This document shows, in pieces, positions 42,150 to 51,388 of a stretch of DNA of 55,740 nucleotides (position 1 is its first letter; each line of letters starts with the position of its first letter). A program made the position numbers and the translations under genes. The stretch is taken from the NCBI GenBank assembly GCA_020725665.1, contig DYEO01000034.1, positions 1-55,740 of the forward strand, given 5' to 3'. The notes under the pieces were generated by a model. It was not told where the DNA came from, searched no databases, and worked only from the letters and a program-made list of their open reading frames with translations. The stretch is from Dethiobacter sp. GTDB taxonomy: Bacteria > Bacillota > Dethiobacteria > DTU022 > UBA8154.

Positions 42150-43109
42150 TTACTTATTATAAAATATTTCCCCTAACTTTGCAAACTCGGACAACGAGAG
42201 AGTTTCCCCCCTTCGCCGCGGGTCAATGGCGGCCTGAGCTAGTATGTCTTCCCACTCTTCCCGCCCCATTTGCCCTACTCCTTCCATGGCGTTCAGGATT
42301 GTTTTTCTCCTCTTTTGAAAAGCAGCCCGGACCACCGCCCAGAAAAATCTTTCATCAGGAACGGATACGGCAGGGCAGGGGAGTGTTTCCAGCAGAACCA
42401 CAGCCGAGTCCACTGCCGGCTGGGGATAGAAGACATGACGTGATACCTTGAAAAGAAGGCGGCTACGACAGTAGTAACGGCAAAGCACGCTAAGGGTACC
42501 GTAATCCTTGTTGCCCGGCTCAGCCAGCATGCGCCGGGCCACTTCCAACTGAACCATGAGGATCAGCAGCTCCGGGCGCCGGCTTGACTGCAGGAGCTGG
42601 AAAAGGAGGGGCGTGGTGAGGTAATAGGGAAGGTTGGCCACTACCTTCACACCCTTTTGTGTTATCGCCGATCCGCTATTGCCCGTACCGTTAATTGCAT
42701 CCGTCCCATAAAAGAGCGTTTTCAGATCAAGGCGGCGCACATCCCCCTCGATCACGTTTATATTTGCCAGTCCTCTTAGCTGCGCCTGCTCCCGCAGAAA
42801 AGCAGCCAGCCCCCGGTCCTGCTCAATGGCAACCACTACGGCAACCCGTTTTGCCAGGACCAGGGAAAGAGCCCCCGGACCGGCTCCGATATCTATGACC
42901 AGATCCTGCGGCGTCAGAGCAGCCGCCTGCAGAATTTTCTCCAGGATATTCTCATCCACCAGAAAATGCTGGCCCAGCGCGCGGCGGGGTTGGAGACCCC
43001 GCTCATGTAACATCTCCCTCAGGACGGAAGGTGAAGTTATTTTCGGGGCAGCCTGTTCCCCAGGGGAAAACTCCCGGCTGTTGTTCTCTTTTTCCCTCTC
43101 GTCGTTCAT
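42150..43109 (-). CDS. rsmA: 16S rRNA dimethyladenosine transferase RsmA
   Basis: About 319 residues. Motifs: LGQHFLVDENILEKIL, VIDIGAGPGALSLVLA (SAM loop), VANLPYYLTTPLLFQLL (catalytic NLPYY), FYPQPAVDSAVV. It dimethylates two adenosines of helix 45 in 16S rRNA. The longest frame starts at 43160, but the first 17 residues (MREPGELFEDLLEG) match a repeat-derived S23-type fragment also in front of fabZ. GGAAGGA lies nine bases before the ATG at 43109, which I take as the true start. Residues 1-30 are a hydrophilic extension. Confidence 0.94.
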   Translation of the reverse strand: MNDEREKENNSREFSPGEQAAPKITSPSVLREMLHERGLQPRRALGQHFLVDENILEKILQAAALTPQDLVIDIGAGPGALSLVLAKRVAVVVAIEQDRGLAAFLREQAQLRGLANINVIEGDVRRLDLKTLFYGTDAINGTGNSGSAITQKGVKVVANLPYYLTTPLLFQLLQSSRRPELLILMVQLEVARRMLAEPGNKDYGTLSVLCRYYCRSRLLFKVSRHVFYPQPAVDSAVVLLETLPCPAVSVPDERFFWAVVRAAFQKRRKTILNAMEGVGQMGREEWEDILAQAAIDPRRRGETLSLSEFAKLGEIFYNK

Positions 43110-43215
43110 TAATATATTTCCTTCCAGCAAGTCTTCAAATAATTCGCCGGGTTCTCTCATTCTGTCTCCTGTCTCCTGAGTGGTTTTGACTTTTGACTTT
43201 CGACATTTGACTTTA
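43110..43215. repeat. S23-type gene start plus short-period repeats before rsmA
   Basis: Minus strand: GACTTT- and GGAGACA-type short repeats (43215-43161), then an ATG and codons for MREPGELFEDLL. The ATG-adjacent 35 bases match those before fabZ (49628-49590) with few changes, including TTTGAAGACTTGCT. Confidence 0.7.
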
Positions 43216-43301
43216 ATTTATGGTAAAAGTATCACCGTTTGTTTATAATAGATAGAGTAAAAAAATGGGCAGTTAAATCCGGCAAACCCAGGAGCGAAAA
43301 G

Positions 43302-43979
43302 ATGATACCCCTTAAGGACAGCGTACGGCCCCGTCGTACTCCCTATGTAAATATCTCCCTGATCATAATCAATATCTTGATCTTCGTGTATACGCTGGGG
43401 TTATCACAGAGTGAACTGATCCAGCTTTTTTACCTGCGCGGCGTTATCCCCCGGCAATTTGTACTGTCCCTACTGCAGGATAGAACTCTGGAGCAAACCT
43501 GGTTGCCCCTGTTCACATCCACTTTCCTGCACGGCGGCTGGCTTCACCTGCTGGGCAATATGCTGTACCTGTGGGTTTTCGGCGACAACGTGGAGGACCG
43601 GCTTGGACACGGGGGCTACCTCCTTTTCTACCTGGCAGCCGGGGTAGCCGGCAGCTTCGCTCATATCTCCGGCAACACCCAGTCCGCCATACCCACCATC
43701 GGCGCCAGCGGAGCCATTGCCGGTGTGCTGGGAGTGTACCTCTTATTCTTCCCCCGGGCACGGGTACTAACACTTATCCCCATCGGTTTTTTCCTTACTA
43801 CCGCGCGTCTTCCCGCCACCCTGTTCCTCTTTATCTGGTTTATCCTGCAACTCCTTAACGCCTCCCTTGCCGGGCTGACCGCCGGGGCTCAGACAGTGGC
43901 GTGGTGGGCGCACATCGGCGGTTTTATCTTCGGCTTCATCATCGGCCTGGGAGCCCATTTAAAAAGAAAGGTGTTTTAA
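43302..43979 (+). CDS. Rhomboid family intramembrane serine protease
   Basis: About 225 residues with six transmembrane segments. Catalytic GASGAIAGVLG (Ser) and AHIGGFIFG (His); the conserved HGGWLHLLGNMLYLWVFGDNVED, given in part here, lies between helices 1 and 2. ATG 43302 has GGAG eight bases upstream; an upstream start at 43239 is less likely. Its stop overlaps the convergent comF gene by four bases. Substrate unknown. Confidence 0.95.
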   Translation: MIPLKDSVRPRRTPYVNISLIIINILIFVYTLGLSQSELIQLFYLRGVIPRQFVLSLLQDRTLEQTWLPLFTSTFLHGGWLHLLGNMLYLWVFGDNVEDRLGHGGYLLFYLAAGVAGSFAHISGNTQSAIPTIGASGAIAGVLGVYLLFFPRARVLTLIPIGFFLTTARLPATLFLFIWFILQLLNASLAGLTAGAQTVAWWAHIGGFIFGFIIGLGAHLKRKVF

Positions 43980-44737
43980 CGGGCAATCACCGCCACACTG
44001 ATACGGGCCAAACCCGCCTCCTGGAGCACCAGGGATGCGGCGTGAGCCGTGGCACCGGAAGTAAGAATGTCATCCACGAGCAGCAGGTGGGCTTTCCTGA
44101 AGCTGTTCCCTTTACAAGCAGCAATTTTGCTGCAGCAGAAAGCCCCGTTCATATTTTCCCAGCGGTCCCGGCGGTTAAGCCCGGTTTGGCTTTTTGTATC
44201 CCGGGTACGCTGCAGCATTGCCTGCATGGGGATTCCCAATTCCCGGCTCACTGTTCCCGCCAGCAAGGCCGCCTGGTTGTAGCCCCGATCGCGGTGGCGG
44301 GGCGGGTAAAGGGGTACGGGCACTAGCATTTCCACCGTGGAAATCCAGGGCATGGTAGAGAGCCGGGCTGCCAGCAGGCGGCCCAGGGGCACAGCCAGCG
44401 CTTTTTCTCCATGGTACTTGAAGCGGTGCAGTGCCTCACGCAAGGCTCCTTCGTACCTTCCCAGGGCGCAGCAATGGGCAAAAGCAAGAGGGTGTTCGCG
44501 GCAGTGGGGGCAGTCCTCCCCCTGCAGCGACACGGGGCGGGCACAGCGGGGACAGCAGTTAATCAGCCAGGGCAGCTCCGCCGCACAACGGGGACAGAGA
44601 ACCCCACCCAGGTCAATATTGCTCCGCTCCCAGATCGTGGGCCCCTTCCCATCCCCAACACCGTAAGCAAGAAGTTTCCCGCAAAAAGGGCAACGGGGCG
44701 GGAAAAAAAGATCGAGAATTGTCTGCAGCAGGGGCAT
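43976..44737 (-). CDS. comF: ComF family phosphoribosyltransferase-like protein
   Basis: 253 residues. An N-terminal zinc-binding region has paired CxxC motifs (CPFC, CPRC, CPRC, CPHC), and the C-terminal PRTase domain carries the PRPP loop LLLVDDILTSGATA. VPVPLYPPRHRDRGYNQA is the family hallmark. ComF is needed for DNA uptake in competent bacteria, while related proteins have other roles. GAGG lies 13 bases before the ATG. In Bacillus comF adjoins flgM; not so here. Confidence 0.94.
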   Translation of the reverse strand: MPLLQTILDLFFPPRCPFCGKLLAYGVGDGKGPTIWERSNIDLGGVLCPRCAAELPWLINCCPRCARPVSLQGEDCPHCREHPLAFAHCCALGRYEGALREALHRFKYHGEKALAVPLGRLLAARLSTMPWISTVEMLVPVPLYPPRHRDRGYNQAALLAGTVSRELGIPMQAMLQRTRDTKSQTGLNRRDRWENMNGAFCCSKIAACKGNSFRKAHLLLVDDILTSGATAHAASLVLQEAGLARISVAVIAR

Positions 44738-44816
44738 TCGGACAGCACATCCTCAAAAACATGAAAACAAAAAAAGTTTACAGTAATACCATGGGGAAAT
44801 TTCTCAAAATTTAATC

Positions 44817-44845
44817 TTGCCAAAAGAAGCAAATTTAGTTATAAT
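44817..44845 (+). promoter_or_regulatory. SigmaA-like promoter for Spo0E-like gene
   Basis: TTGCCA (44817-44822), 17 bases, TATAAT (44840-44845), 73 bases before the start codon. Confidence 0.65.
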
Positions 44846-44918
44846 CTGATAGGTTTTAACCAAAACGGTTAAAAATTGAATTTGTTATTGCAGCCCACCG
44901 GCGGAAAGGACAGCAGTA

Positions 44919-45083
44919 ATGGATGAAGATAATTGCCTCAAGGAAATATTACGCCTGCGGGAGCAGATGCACTATCTCTACAAGCGGGATAACCGGATCT
45001 CGGAAGCGGTGTTAAATACCTCGGTTACACTGGACAAGCAGATTAACGCATACCTTAAGGCCACAAACGAAGTAATAATTTAA
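44919..45083 (+). CDS. Spo0E-like aspartyl-phosphate phosphatase
   Basis: 54 residues, starting MDEDNCLKEILRLREQMHYL. The Spo0E family signature SxxLDxxI is present as TSVTLDKQINAYL near residues 36-48, after a helix with heptad spacing. Family members remove phosphate from Spo0A and delay sporulation. AAAGGA is eight bases before the ATG. The gene has its own sigmaA-like promoter. Confidence 0.8.
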   Translation: MDEDNCLKEILRLREQMHYLYKRDNRISEAVLNTSVTLDKQINAYLKATNEVII

Positions 45084-45121
45084 TTCACTGCCATACAACC
45101 CGTGGTTAAGCCGGTAGAGTA

Positions 45122-47494
45122 TCAGCATCCCAGTTGTCGCAGGCGAAAAGCAAGATTGCTGTAGCGTTGCTCCACCCTGTTGTTGCGCACGGCAATGGCA
45201 ATGGCCCGGCGTGTCCCCACCAGCACCACCAGGCGGCGGGCCCTTGTAATTGCGGTGTAAAGCAGGTTGCGTTGCAGCAGCATATAGTGTTGCGTTATCA
45301 CCGGCATAACCACAACGGGATATTCGCTTCCCTGGCTTTTGTGCACGGAAACTGCATAGGCCAGGACCAGTTCATCCAGGCCGGCCGTGTCATAGACGAC
45401 TTCCCGGCTGGCGCATTGATCCGGGTAGGTTACGATCAACTCCCCATCCTCCCTGTCAAGGGCCGTAATGCGGCCGATATCCCCGTTGAAAACTTCCTTC
45501 TCATAATTATTGCGGATCTGCATTACCTTATCCCCGAGGCGGAAATTAAAGCCCCCGCAAGTCAGTTCACCCTTGTAACGGGCCGGCGGGTTAAGTTCCT
45601 TTTGCAGCAGGCTGTTTAAAATTTCCACGCCCGCTTTTGTCCGGCGCATCGGCGTGAGGACCTGGATTTGCTCCATGGGGTCAAATGACCCAAAGCGGGG
45701 TAGTCTTTCCCGGCAGAGTTCCACAATAATTTGTGTGACCCTTTCCGGGTCTTCCTCGGGAATAAAGAAAAAATCTTTTTCCCGCTTGTTGAGGTGGGGA
45801 AATTCTCCCTTGTTAATCTGGTGGGCGTTGACTACAATCATGCTTTCACGGGCCTGGCGGAAAATGGTCTGCAGGCGCACGCTGGGTACGATTTCCGAAT
45901 TAAGCACATCACGTAAAACATTTCCTGCACCCACAGAAGGAAGCTGGTCCACATCGCCCACCAGGATGAGGCGGCACCCGGCGGGCAGAGCCTTGAGCAG
46001 GTTGTAAAAGAGAATCAGGTCCACCATGGAAACCTCGTCCACGATGACCACCTGGGTGGTCAGGGGATTATCCTCGTTACGCTGAAAGCGAAAACCCTGG
46101 CCATCCGTGTATGTATACTCCAGGAGACGGTGAATCGTCTTTGCCTCCATCCCCGTGGCTTCAGCCATACGCCGGGCAGCGCGCCCTGTGGGTGCGGCAA
46201 GCATGATTTTGAGGCGGTGGCGCTGGAAAATCTTGATCAGCGTTTTAATCGTAGTGGTCTTCCCTGTGCCCGGTCCCCCGGTGATCACCATAACACCGTT
46301 TTCGCAGGCCTTCCTGACTGCCTCCACCTGCTCCTGTGCGAGCTTAAGTTTCTCCTCCTGCAGTACTGCCTGCAGGATACCTCTCTCCTGGGAAACAAAA
46401 AGAACGAGCTGCCGCTGCAACAGCGCAATCAGTTTCTGGGCAACCCCTTTTTCCGCAAAGTAAAAGGGAGCGGCATAAATGATCTCATCCCCGGCGGGAT
46501 CCTGCTGTCGAAAAAGAAGGCGCTCTTCCACCAGGTCGTGGAGCTGTTCCAAGATGAGCACTTCCGGAATTGCGGGGGGTATCTCCTCCTCTCCCGGGCC
46601 GCCGCCGGGGTTTTCCCCTGCTTCTCCATATGCCGGACCATCCATCTTTTTCCTGTTAGCGCTGCCTCCCCCCTCGCCTGCCGCATTTTTCCCGGCAGCT
46701 TTTCCGGTTTGTTCCGACTCCCCGGCCAGGCCGCCTTCACTGTCATCCACCTTTTCTCTCCGGCAAAGAAGATCGGCAACGCGGCGGGAAAGCTCCGCCT
46801 GCGGCAGGTAGACATGGCCCTCGTCGGCTGCCTGGTTTAAGAGAAAGAGAACGGCGGCCCTTACCCGCTGCGGGGAATTGAAGGGAAGCCCCAGTTTGCG
46901 GGCGATTTTATCCGCCGTAATAAAACCGATGCCGTAAACCTCTTCGGCCAGGCGATAGGGGTTCTCCTGGAGTAGAGAGATGCTCTCCTTGCCGTAATGC
47001 TTAAAGATGCGTACCGCCAGGGAGGGGCTCACGCCATAATTCTGCAGGAAAAGCATTACTTCCTTGATCTCCTGCTGCTGCAAGTAGCTTTGATGGATGC
47101 GCGCCGCTTTCCTGGGGCCGATGCCGGGCACCTCCGTGAGCCGCGACGGGTTTTCCGCGATCACTTCCAGGACTTCCATGCCGAAATGCTTAAGCAGCAG
47201 GCGGGCGGTATGGCTGCCCACTCCCTTGATCAGCCCGGAAGCAAGAAACCGCTCCAACCCCTTCCGGCTGGTGGGTATGACCGTCTCCCACTCTTTGGCC
47301 AAAAACTGCCGGCCAAAACGGGGATGGATCGTCCATTCGCCGCGCAACAGCAGGCTTTCCCCCTCCTGCAGAGGGGGGAAATAGCCGACTATGATCACAT
47401 TTTCCCTGCCCGGGCAGCTCAGGCGACCTACCATATAGGAAGTTTCGCTGCTGTAAAAGGTAACACGCTCCAGAATCCCCTCCAGGCTCTCCAA
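45122..47494 (-). CDS. recD2: RecD2-type ATP-dependent DNA helicase
   Basis: 790 residues. N-terminal OB region, helix-hairpin-helix repeats (LIKGVGSHTARLLLKHFG; EVPGIGPRKAARI), Walker A ITGGPGTGKTTT, VIVDEVSMVDL, VGDVDQLPSVGAGNVL, and motif VI AYAVSVHKSQGSEYP with LLYTAITRARRLVVLVG. A 5'-3' superfamily 1 helicase without RecBC. Residues about 250-310 are an extra Gly/Glu/Ala-rich, probably disordered insertion between the N-terminal part and the helicase core. TTG start with AAGGAGG eight bases upstream. Confidence 0.96.
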   Translation of the reverse strand: MESLEGILERVTFYSSETSYMVGRLSCPGRENVIIVGYFPPLQEGESLLLRGEWTIHPRFGRQFLAKEWETVIPTSRKGLERFLASGLIKGVGSHTARLLLKHFGMEVLEVIAENPSRLTEVPGIGPRKAARIHQSYLQQQEIKEVMLFLQNYGVSPSLAVRIFKHYGKESISLLQENPYRLAEEVYGIGFITADKIARKLGLPFNSPQRVRAAVLFLLNQAADEGHVYLPQAELSRRVADLLCRREKVDDSEGGLAGESEQTGKAAGKNAAGEGGGSANRKKMDGPAYGEAGENPGGGPGEEEIPPAIPEVLILEQLHDLVEERLLFRQQDPAGDEIIYAAPFYFAEKGVAQKLIALLQRQLVLFVSQERGILQAVLQEEKLKLAQEQVEAVRKACENGVMVITGGPGTGKTTTIKTLIKIFQRHRLKIMLAAPTGRAARRMAEATGMEAKTIHRLLEYTYTDGQGFRFQRNEDNPLTTQVVIVDEVSMVDLILFYNLLKALPAGCRLILVGDVDQLPSVGAGNVLRDVLNSEIVPSVRLQTIFRQARESMIVVNAHQINKGEFPHLNKREKDFFFIPEEDPERVTQIIVELCRERLPRFGSFDPMEQIQVLTPMRRTKAGVEILNSLLQKELNPPARYKGELTCGGFNFRLGDKVMQIRNNYEKEVFNGDIGRITALDREDGELIVTYPDQCASREVVYDTAGLDELVLAYAVSVHKSQGSEYPVVVMPVITQHYMLLQRNLLYTAITRARRLVVLVGTRRAIAIAVRNNRVEQRYSNLAFRLRQLGC

Positions 47495-47564
47495 GGGCAG
47501 AGCCTCCTTACATATAGATGTCGGAAGTCAGAGTGCCGGTGAGCATATCTATTAGTTTCCCACC

Positions 47565-47738
47565 GGGGTGCAGGGTGCACCTTCGCGGCTGCAGGCTCAA
47601 TCTAAACAGATGTAGGCCTTTGCCGTCCCGGCGACGGACGAAACTCGCTGCGCTCAGACAGGCCCGTCCGTCGTTTATCCTGTCCGGCAAAGTCCTTTTA
47701 TCGACCCTGAAGGCCGCTCTTGCGCAACCCTGCACCCC
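47565..47738. mobile_element. MITE-like palindromic element with 12-base terminal repeats
   Basis: Perfect terminal inverted repeats GGGGTGCAGGGT (47565-47576) and ACCCTGCACCCC (47727-47738) enclose further inverted pairs: CTTTGCCG with CGGCAAAG, and CGACGGACG with CGTCCGTCG. No ORF inside. The flanks up to 47835 hold short TCAACTGTCAAC-like repeats and no gene. No clear target duplication seen. Confidence 0.7.
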
Positions 47739-47835
47739 TTGATGGAGTGCATTTTCATCCTCACGCTGGTGCTAGCATCGCAGGGGATCAACTGTCCCCG
47801 TTCACTGTCAACCGTCATCTATCAACTATCCACTG

Positions 47836-49032
47836 TTATAGTCCCGCCTGCTTGCGCAGAAGCGCTGCCTTGTCCGTTTTTTCCCAGGGTAAGTCCAGAT
47901 CCTCCCGGCCGAAATGACCGTATGCGGCTATCTGCTTGTAAATAGGGCGTCGCAGCCTGAGGTGGTCGATGATCGCCCCGGGACGCAGGTCGAAATTTTC
48001 ACTGATGAGCTGCTCGATTTTCTCCACCGCCACTTTTTCCGTGCCAAATGTCTCCACAAAGACGGAGAGGGGACGGGCTACCCCGATGGCATAGGCCAGT
48101 TCCAGTTCACATTTGTCAGTCAGGCCCGCCGCTACAACATTCTTGGCCACGTAACGGGCCATGTAACTGGCAGAGCGGTCCACCTTGGTGGGATCCTTGC
48201 CGGAGAAACAGCCACCGCCATGGCGGGAATAACCGCCGTATGTATCCACGATAATCTTACGGCCCGTCAGGCCTGTATCGCCCAGGGGGCCGCCGACAAC
48301 GAAACGCCCCGTGGCATTGATGTAATACTTCGTCCCTTCCAGCAGTTCCCGGGGAATAACTTCTTTGATCACCACTTCAACAAGCTCCTGTCGCAGGTGC
48401 TCAAGGGATACCTCGTCACTGTGTTGTGCCGCCAGGACGACGGCGGAGACACGGGATGGCTTGCCGTTACGGTACTCCACCGTTACCTGGGACTTGCCGT
48501 CGGGCCGCAGGTAATCCACAATTTTTTCCTTGCGCACCCAGGCGAGGCGCAGGGCCAACTTGTGTGCCAGAACAATGGGCAGGGGCATCAGTTCCGGTGT
48601 TTCATTGCAGGCAAAGCCGAAGATAATGCCCTGGTCCCCGGCGCCAGTCACGTTGTAAATGCTTTCCCGTTCCTCACCGCTTTTCAATTCCCAGGACTTG
48701 TTTACGCCGAGAGCAATATCAGCGGACTGCTCATCAATGGAGGTGAGCACAGCACAGGTATCCCCGTCAAAGCCGTATTTGGCCCGGGTATAACCAATCT
48801 CTTTCACCGTATCCCGGGCAATACGCGGTATATCCACATAACATTGCGTGGTGACCTCTCCCGCCACCAGCACCAGGCCGGTGGTTACAAGTGTCTCCAC
48901 CGCCACCCGGCCCTGGGGGTCCTCTGCCATGATGGCATCGAGGATAGCATCGGAGATCTGGTCTGATACCTTATCCGGATGTCCTTCCGTCACCGATTCC
49001 GAGGTAAACAAAACAACACCGTCTCGATTCAC
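47836..49032 (-). CDS. metK: S-adenosylmethionine synthetase
   Basis: 398 residues. Motifs [19 protein letters not shown] (ATP), [13 protein letters not shown], and [21 protein letters not shown], given in part ([14 protein letters not shown]). It makes SAM from methionine and ATP. GTG start with AAGGAGGAG eight bases upstream. I found no S-box in the 68 bases separating it from fabZ. Confidence 0.97.
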   Translation of the reverse strand: MNRDGVVLFTSESVTEGHPDKVSDQISDAILDAIMAEDPQGRVAVETLVTTGLVLVAGEVTTQCYVDIPRIARDTVKEIGYTRAKYGFDGDTCAVLTSIDEQSADIALGVNKSWELKSGEERESIYNVTGAGDQGIIFGFACNETPELMPLPIVLAHKLALRLAWVRKEKIVDYLRPDGKSQVTVEYRNGKPSRVSAVVLAAQHSDEVSLEHLRQELVEVVIKEVIPRELLEGTKYYINATGRFVVGGPLGDTGLTGRKIIVDTYGGYSRHGGGCFSGKDPTKVDRSASYMARYVAKNVVAAGLTDKCELELAYAIGVARPLSVFVETFGTEKVAVEKIEQLISENFDLRPGAIIDHLRLRRPIYKQIAAYGHFGREDLDLPWEKTDKAALLRKQAGL

Positions 49033-49100
49033 TTAATATACTCCTCCTTACTTTTAAATGTTCCAGGGACGGTTCCGTTCCCGTGAATTATTTCCAGGCA

Positions 49101-49568
49101 TCACTCTGCGGCGCTTCCTCCATCCAGTGTGCCACGTTCTGCCAGGGCAAAGATCAGTTCACCTGAGGCAACCACTTTACCGCCCGAACTGGCACGCGCG
49201 CGGCCCCGGCCCGCAACCCCTCTCATCGCCGTCAGCATTACCTCCAGCTGTAGTGTTGCCCCCGGGCGCACGACCCCCCGGAATTTAAAATTGTCAATGC
49301 CGCGGAAAAGGGCCAGCTTCCCCCTGTTTTCTTCCATGCTGAGCAGGGCCACTGCACCCACCTGGGCCAGGGCCTCCACGATAAGCACGCCCGGCATCAC
49401 CGGTTCCCCGGGAAAATGGCCCGGGAAATAAGGTTCATCAGCATGTACATGCTTAATGCCGACGGCCTTCTCCCCTGCCACCAGTTCAGTGATGCGATCC
49501 ACCAGCAGGAATGGATGACGGTGGGGGATAATTTCCTCGATCTCCCGGATGGAATACTCTTTGGCCAC
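49101..49568 (-). CDS. fabZ: 3-hydroxyacyl-ACP dehydratase FabZ
   Basis: About 155 residues. [21 protein letters not shown] at the start (given in part), catalytic His in [17 protein letters not shown] and Glu in [12 protein letters not shown], then [16 protein letters not shown]. It dehydrates 3-hydroxyacyl-ACP in fatty acid synthesis. Start taken at GTG 49568 with AAAGGAG eight bases upstream. The frame extends to ATG 49628 through [17 protein letters not shown], a four-helix-bundle (S23/IVP) start, not FabZ. It stands apart from other fab genes, beside metK. Confidence 0.94.
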   Translation of the reverse strand: MAKEYSIREIEEIIPHRHPFLLVDRITELVAGEKAVGIKHVHADEPYFPGHFPGEPVMPGVLIVEALAQVGAVALLSMEENRGKLALFRGIDNFKFRGVVRPGATLQLEVMLTAMRGVAGRGRARASSGGKVVASGELIFALAERGTLDGGSAAE

Positions 49569-49660
49569 AGCTTTCGCTCCTTTCTGCCATACGAGCAAGT
49601 CTTCAAATGTTTTCGCCGGTTCGCTCATTCAGACTCCTGACTCCTGAATCCTGACTCCTA
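49569..49660. repeat. S23-type gene start plus CTGACTCCTGA repeats before fabZ
   Basis: Minus strand: TCAGGAGTCAGGATTCAGGA-type units (49660-49629), then ATG and codons for [19 protein letters not shown]. FEDLxVWQKA is the N-terminal hallmark of the S23/bFHB protein family. The same two-part unit precedes rsmA. Confidence 0.75.
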
Positions 49661-49670
49661 AACGGCATTT

Positions 49671-51362
49671 CTAACCGGCATCATCGAGAAGTGTTTGCGG
49701 TGGAATTCTTCCCTCCGGAGGCCCCGCTGCAGGGGAAAAGAGACGGGGAGAACTCTTCATACTGTCGATCTCCTCCTGCAGGGTATCACCAATCATTTTA
49801 ATACGCTCTTCCAGGGCCTGGAGCCGCTGCAGGTCCTGCTCCATCTCCAGGTAGGAGAAGAGGCGTGCCTGGAAAGCGGCGCTGTTCTCCTCCCACAGGT
49901 TCAGGATCTGCTGTGCTTTTAAGCGGGCGGACAATCCGGGGGAAGGCTCCTGTTCCCGTTCCAGAGGCAGCAGAGAAATCTCCTCCAGGTAGGAGGGAAT
50001 ATATACCGGCGCGCCAAATTTTTCCTGCAGGGCGGCAGCCAGGCTCTCCAGGGCCTCATTCTCCCCGTGAACGAGGATTATCTGTGCCGGCATCTTTTTA
50101 AACTTGCTCACCCATTTTAAAAGCTCATCCCGGTCGGCGTGAGCGGAAAAGCCCTCCAGGGAAACAATGCGTGCCCGCACGGCGATCTCCTCACCGAAAA
50201 GGGTAACCTGCTTCGCTCCCTCCAGCAGGCGCCGGCCCAGGCTCCCTTCCGCCTGGTAACCGACAAAGACAATCGTGCTCTCCGCTCGCCAGAGGTTGTG
50301 CTTGAGATGATGCTTGATCCTCCCCGCATCGCACATGCCGCTGGCGGAAATAATCATCGCCCCGCCGGTGATATCATTAATAGCCCGGGATTCCTGCAGT
50401 GATGGTGTAAAAATGGCCTCCGGAAAATGAAGAGGGCTCTCCCCGCGGGCCACGGCGGCACGCATCTGCAGATCAAAGCACTCGCTGTGCAGCATAAACA
50501 GATCGGTGGTGCGGGTAGCCATGGGGCTGTCGATATAGATGGGCAACGGGGGTATTTCACCCCGGTCGATAAGCCGGTTCAGGGTGTAAAGGAGTTCCTG
50601 GGTGCGGCCCACGGCAAAAGCGGGAATAACAATATTGCCTCCACGCTGCAGTGTTTCTTGGATAATCCCCACCAGCATGTTCTCCTTCTCCTCTTCTCCC
50701 TCATGCAGACGCCGGCCGTAGGTAGATTCCATGATCAGAAAATCCGCATCCTCGATCACGGCAGGATCACAGATAATGGGCTGTCTTCCCCGGCCCAGAT
50801 CCCCTGTAAAAACGAATTTTTGCATCTCCTCCCCGTCAGTTACCCAAAGCTCGAGCAAAGAGGAGCCTAGGATATGGCCTGCATTGCTCAGCCGGAAAGA
50901 GAGTTCAGGGAAAATGGTGATGACCTCATCACATTCCACCCCCTGAAAATAGGCTAAAGTGCGCGTGGCTTCTTCCACCGTATAAAGAGGCAGGGTCTGT
51001 GCCCGCCCGGCCCGCCTGGCCTTGCGGTTCTCCCATTCCGCCTCCGTCTCCTGAATGTGGCCGCTGTCGGGTAGCATGATTTCGCATAGGTCCACCGTAG
51101 CGAAGGAAGCATAAATCTTGCCGCGAAAACCGTCCCGCACCAGCTTGGGCAACAGGCCACTGTGGTCAATATGGGCATGTGTAAGAAATACAGCGTCGAT
51201 AGCAGCAGGCACAAAGGGGAAATCATGGTAATTTCTGCGCCTGAGTGCTTTCCCTCCCTGAAACATGCCGCAGTCGATGAGTACCTGATGTGACCCGAAC
51301 TGCAGGAGAAAGCAGGATCCTGTAACCGTTCCCGCTCCCCCGCAAAACTTGATTTTGATCAC
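49671..51362 (-). CDS. Beta-CASP metallo-beta-lactamase RNase-like protein
   Basis: 563 residues. MBL motif LTHAHIDHSG, GHILGSS, FTGDLGR, then beta-CASP motifs IPAFAVGRTQELL, ISASGMCDAGRIKHHLKH and FSAHADRDEL; this is the YSH1/CPSF-like bacterial group of RNA-processing nucleases. A helical C-terminal extension of about 90 residues (QILNLWEENSAAFQARLF, then MEQDLQRLQALEERIKMIGD) is additional. GTG start. It follows the CooC-like gene at 26 bases. Confidence 0.92.
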   Translation of the reverse strand: MIKIKFCGGAGTVTGSCFLLQFGSHQVLIDCGMFQGGKALRRRNYHDFPFVPAAIDAVFLTHAHIDHSGLLPKLVRDGFRGKIYASFATVDLCEIMLPDSGHIQETEAEWENRKARRAGRAQTLPLYTVEEATRTLAYFQGVECDEVITIFPELSFRLSNAGHILGSSLLELWVTDGEEMQKFVFTGDLGRGRQPIICDPAVIEDADFLIMESTYGRRLHEGEEEKENMLVGIIQETLQRGGNIVIPAFAVGRTQELLYTLNRLIDRGEIPPLPIYIDSPMATRTTDLFMLHSECFDLQMRAAVARGESPLHFPEAIFTPSLQESRAINDITGGAMIISASGMCDAGRIKHHLKHNLWRAESTIVFVGYQAEGSLGRRLLEGAKQVTLFGEEIAVRARIVSLEGFSAHADRDELLKWVSKFKKMPAQIILVHGENEALESLAAALQEKFGAPVYIPSYLEEISLLPLEREQEPSPGLSARLKAQQILNLWEENSAAFQARLFSYLEMEQDLQRLQALEERIKMIGDTLQEEIDSMKSSPRLFSPAAGPPEGRIPPQTLLDDAG

Positions 51363-51388
51363 CCGTTTCCACTTCCTCTCCCGCTTTG

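Noticed and set aside
47914..48966. 350-codon plus-strand ORF opposite metK
   Set aside because: Complementary to the well-conserved metK frame; no family resemblance.
49033..49100. S-box (SAM) riboswitch before metK
   Set aside because: The gap is only 68 bases and shows none of the conserved S-box elements.
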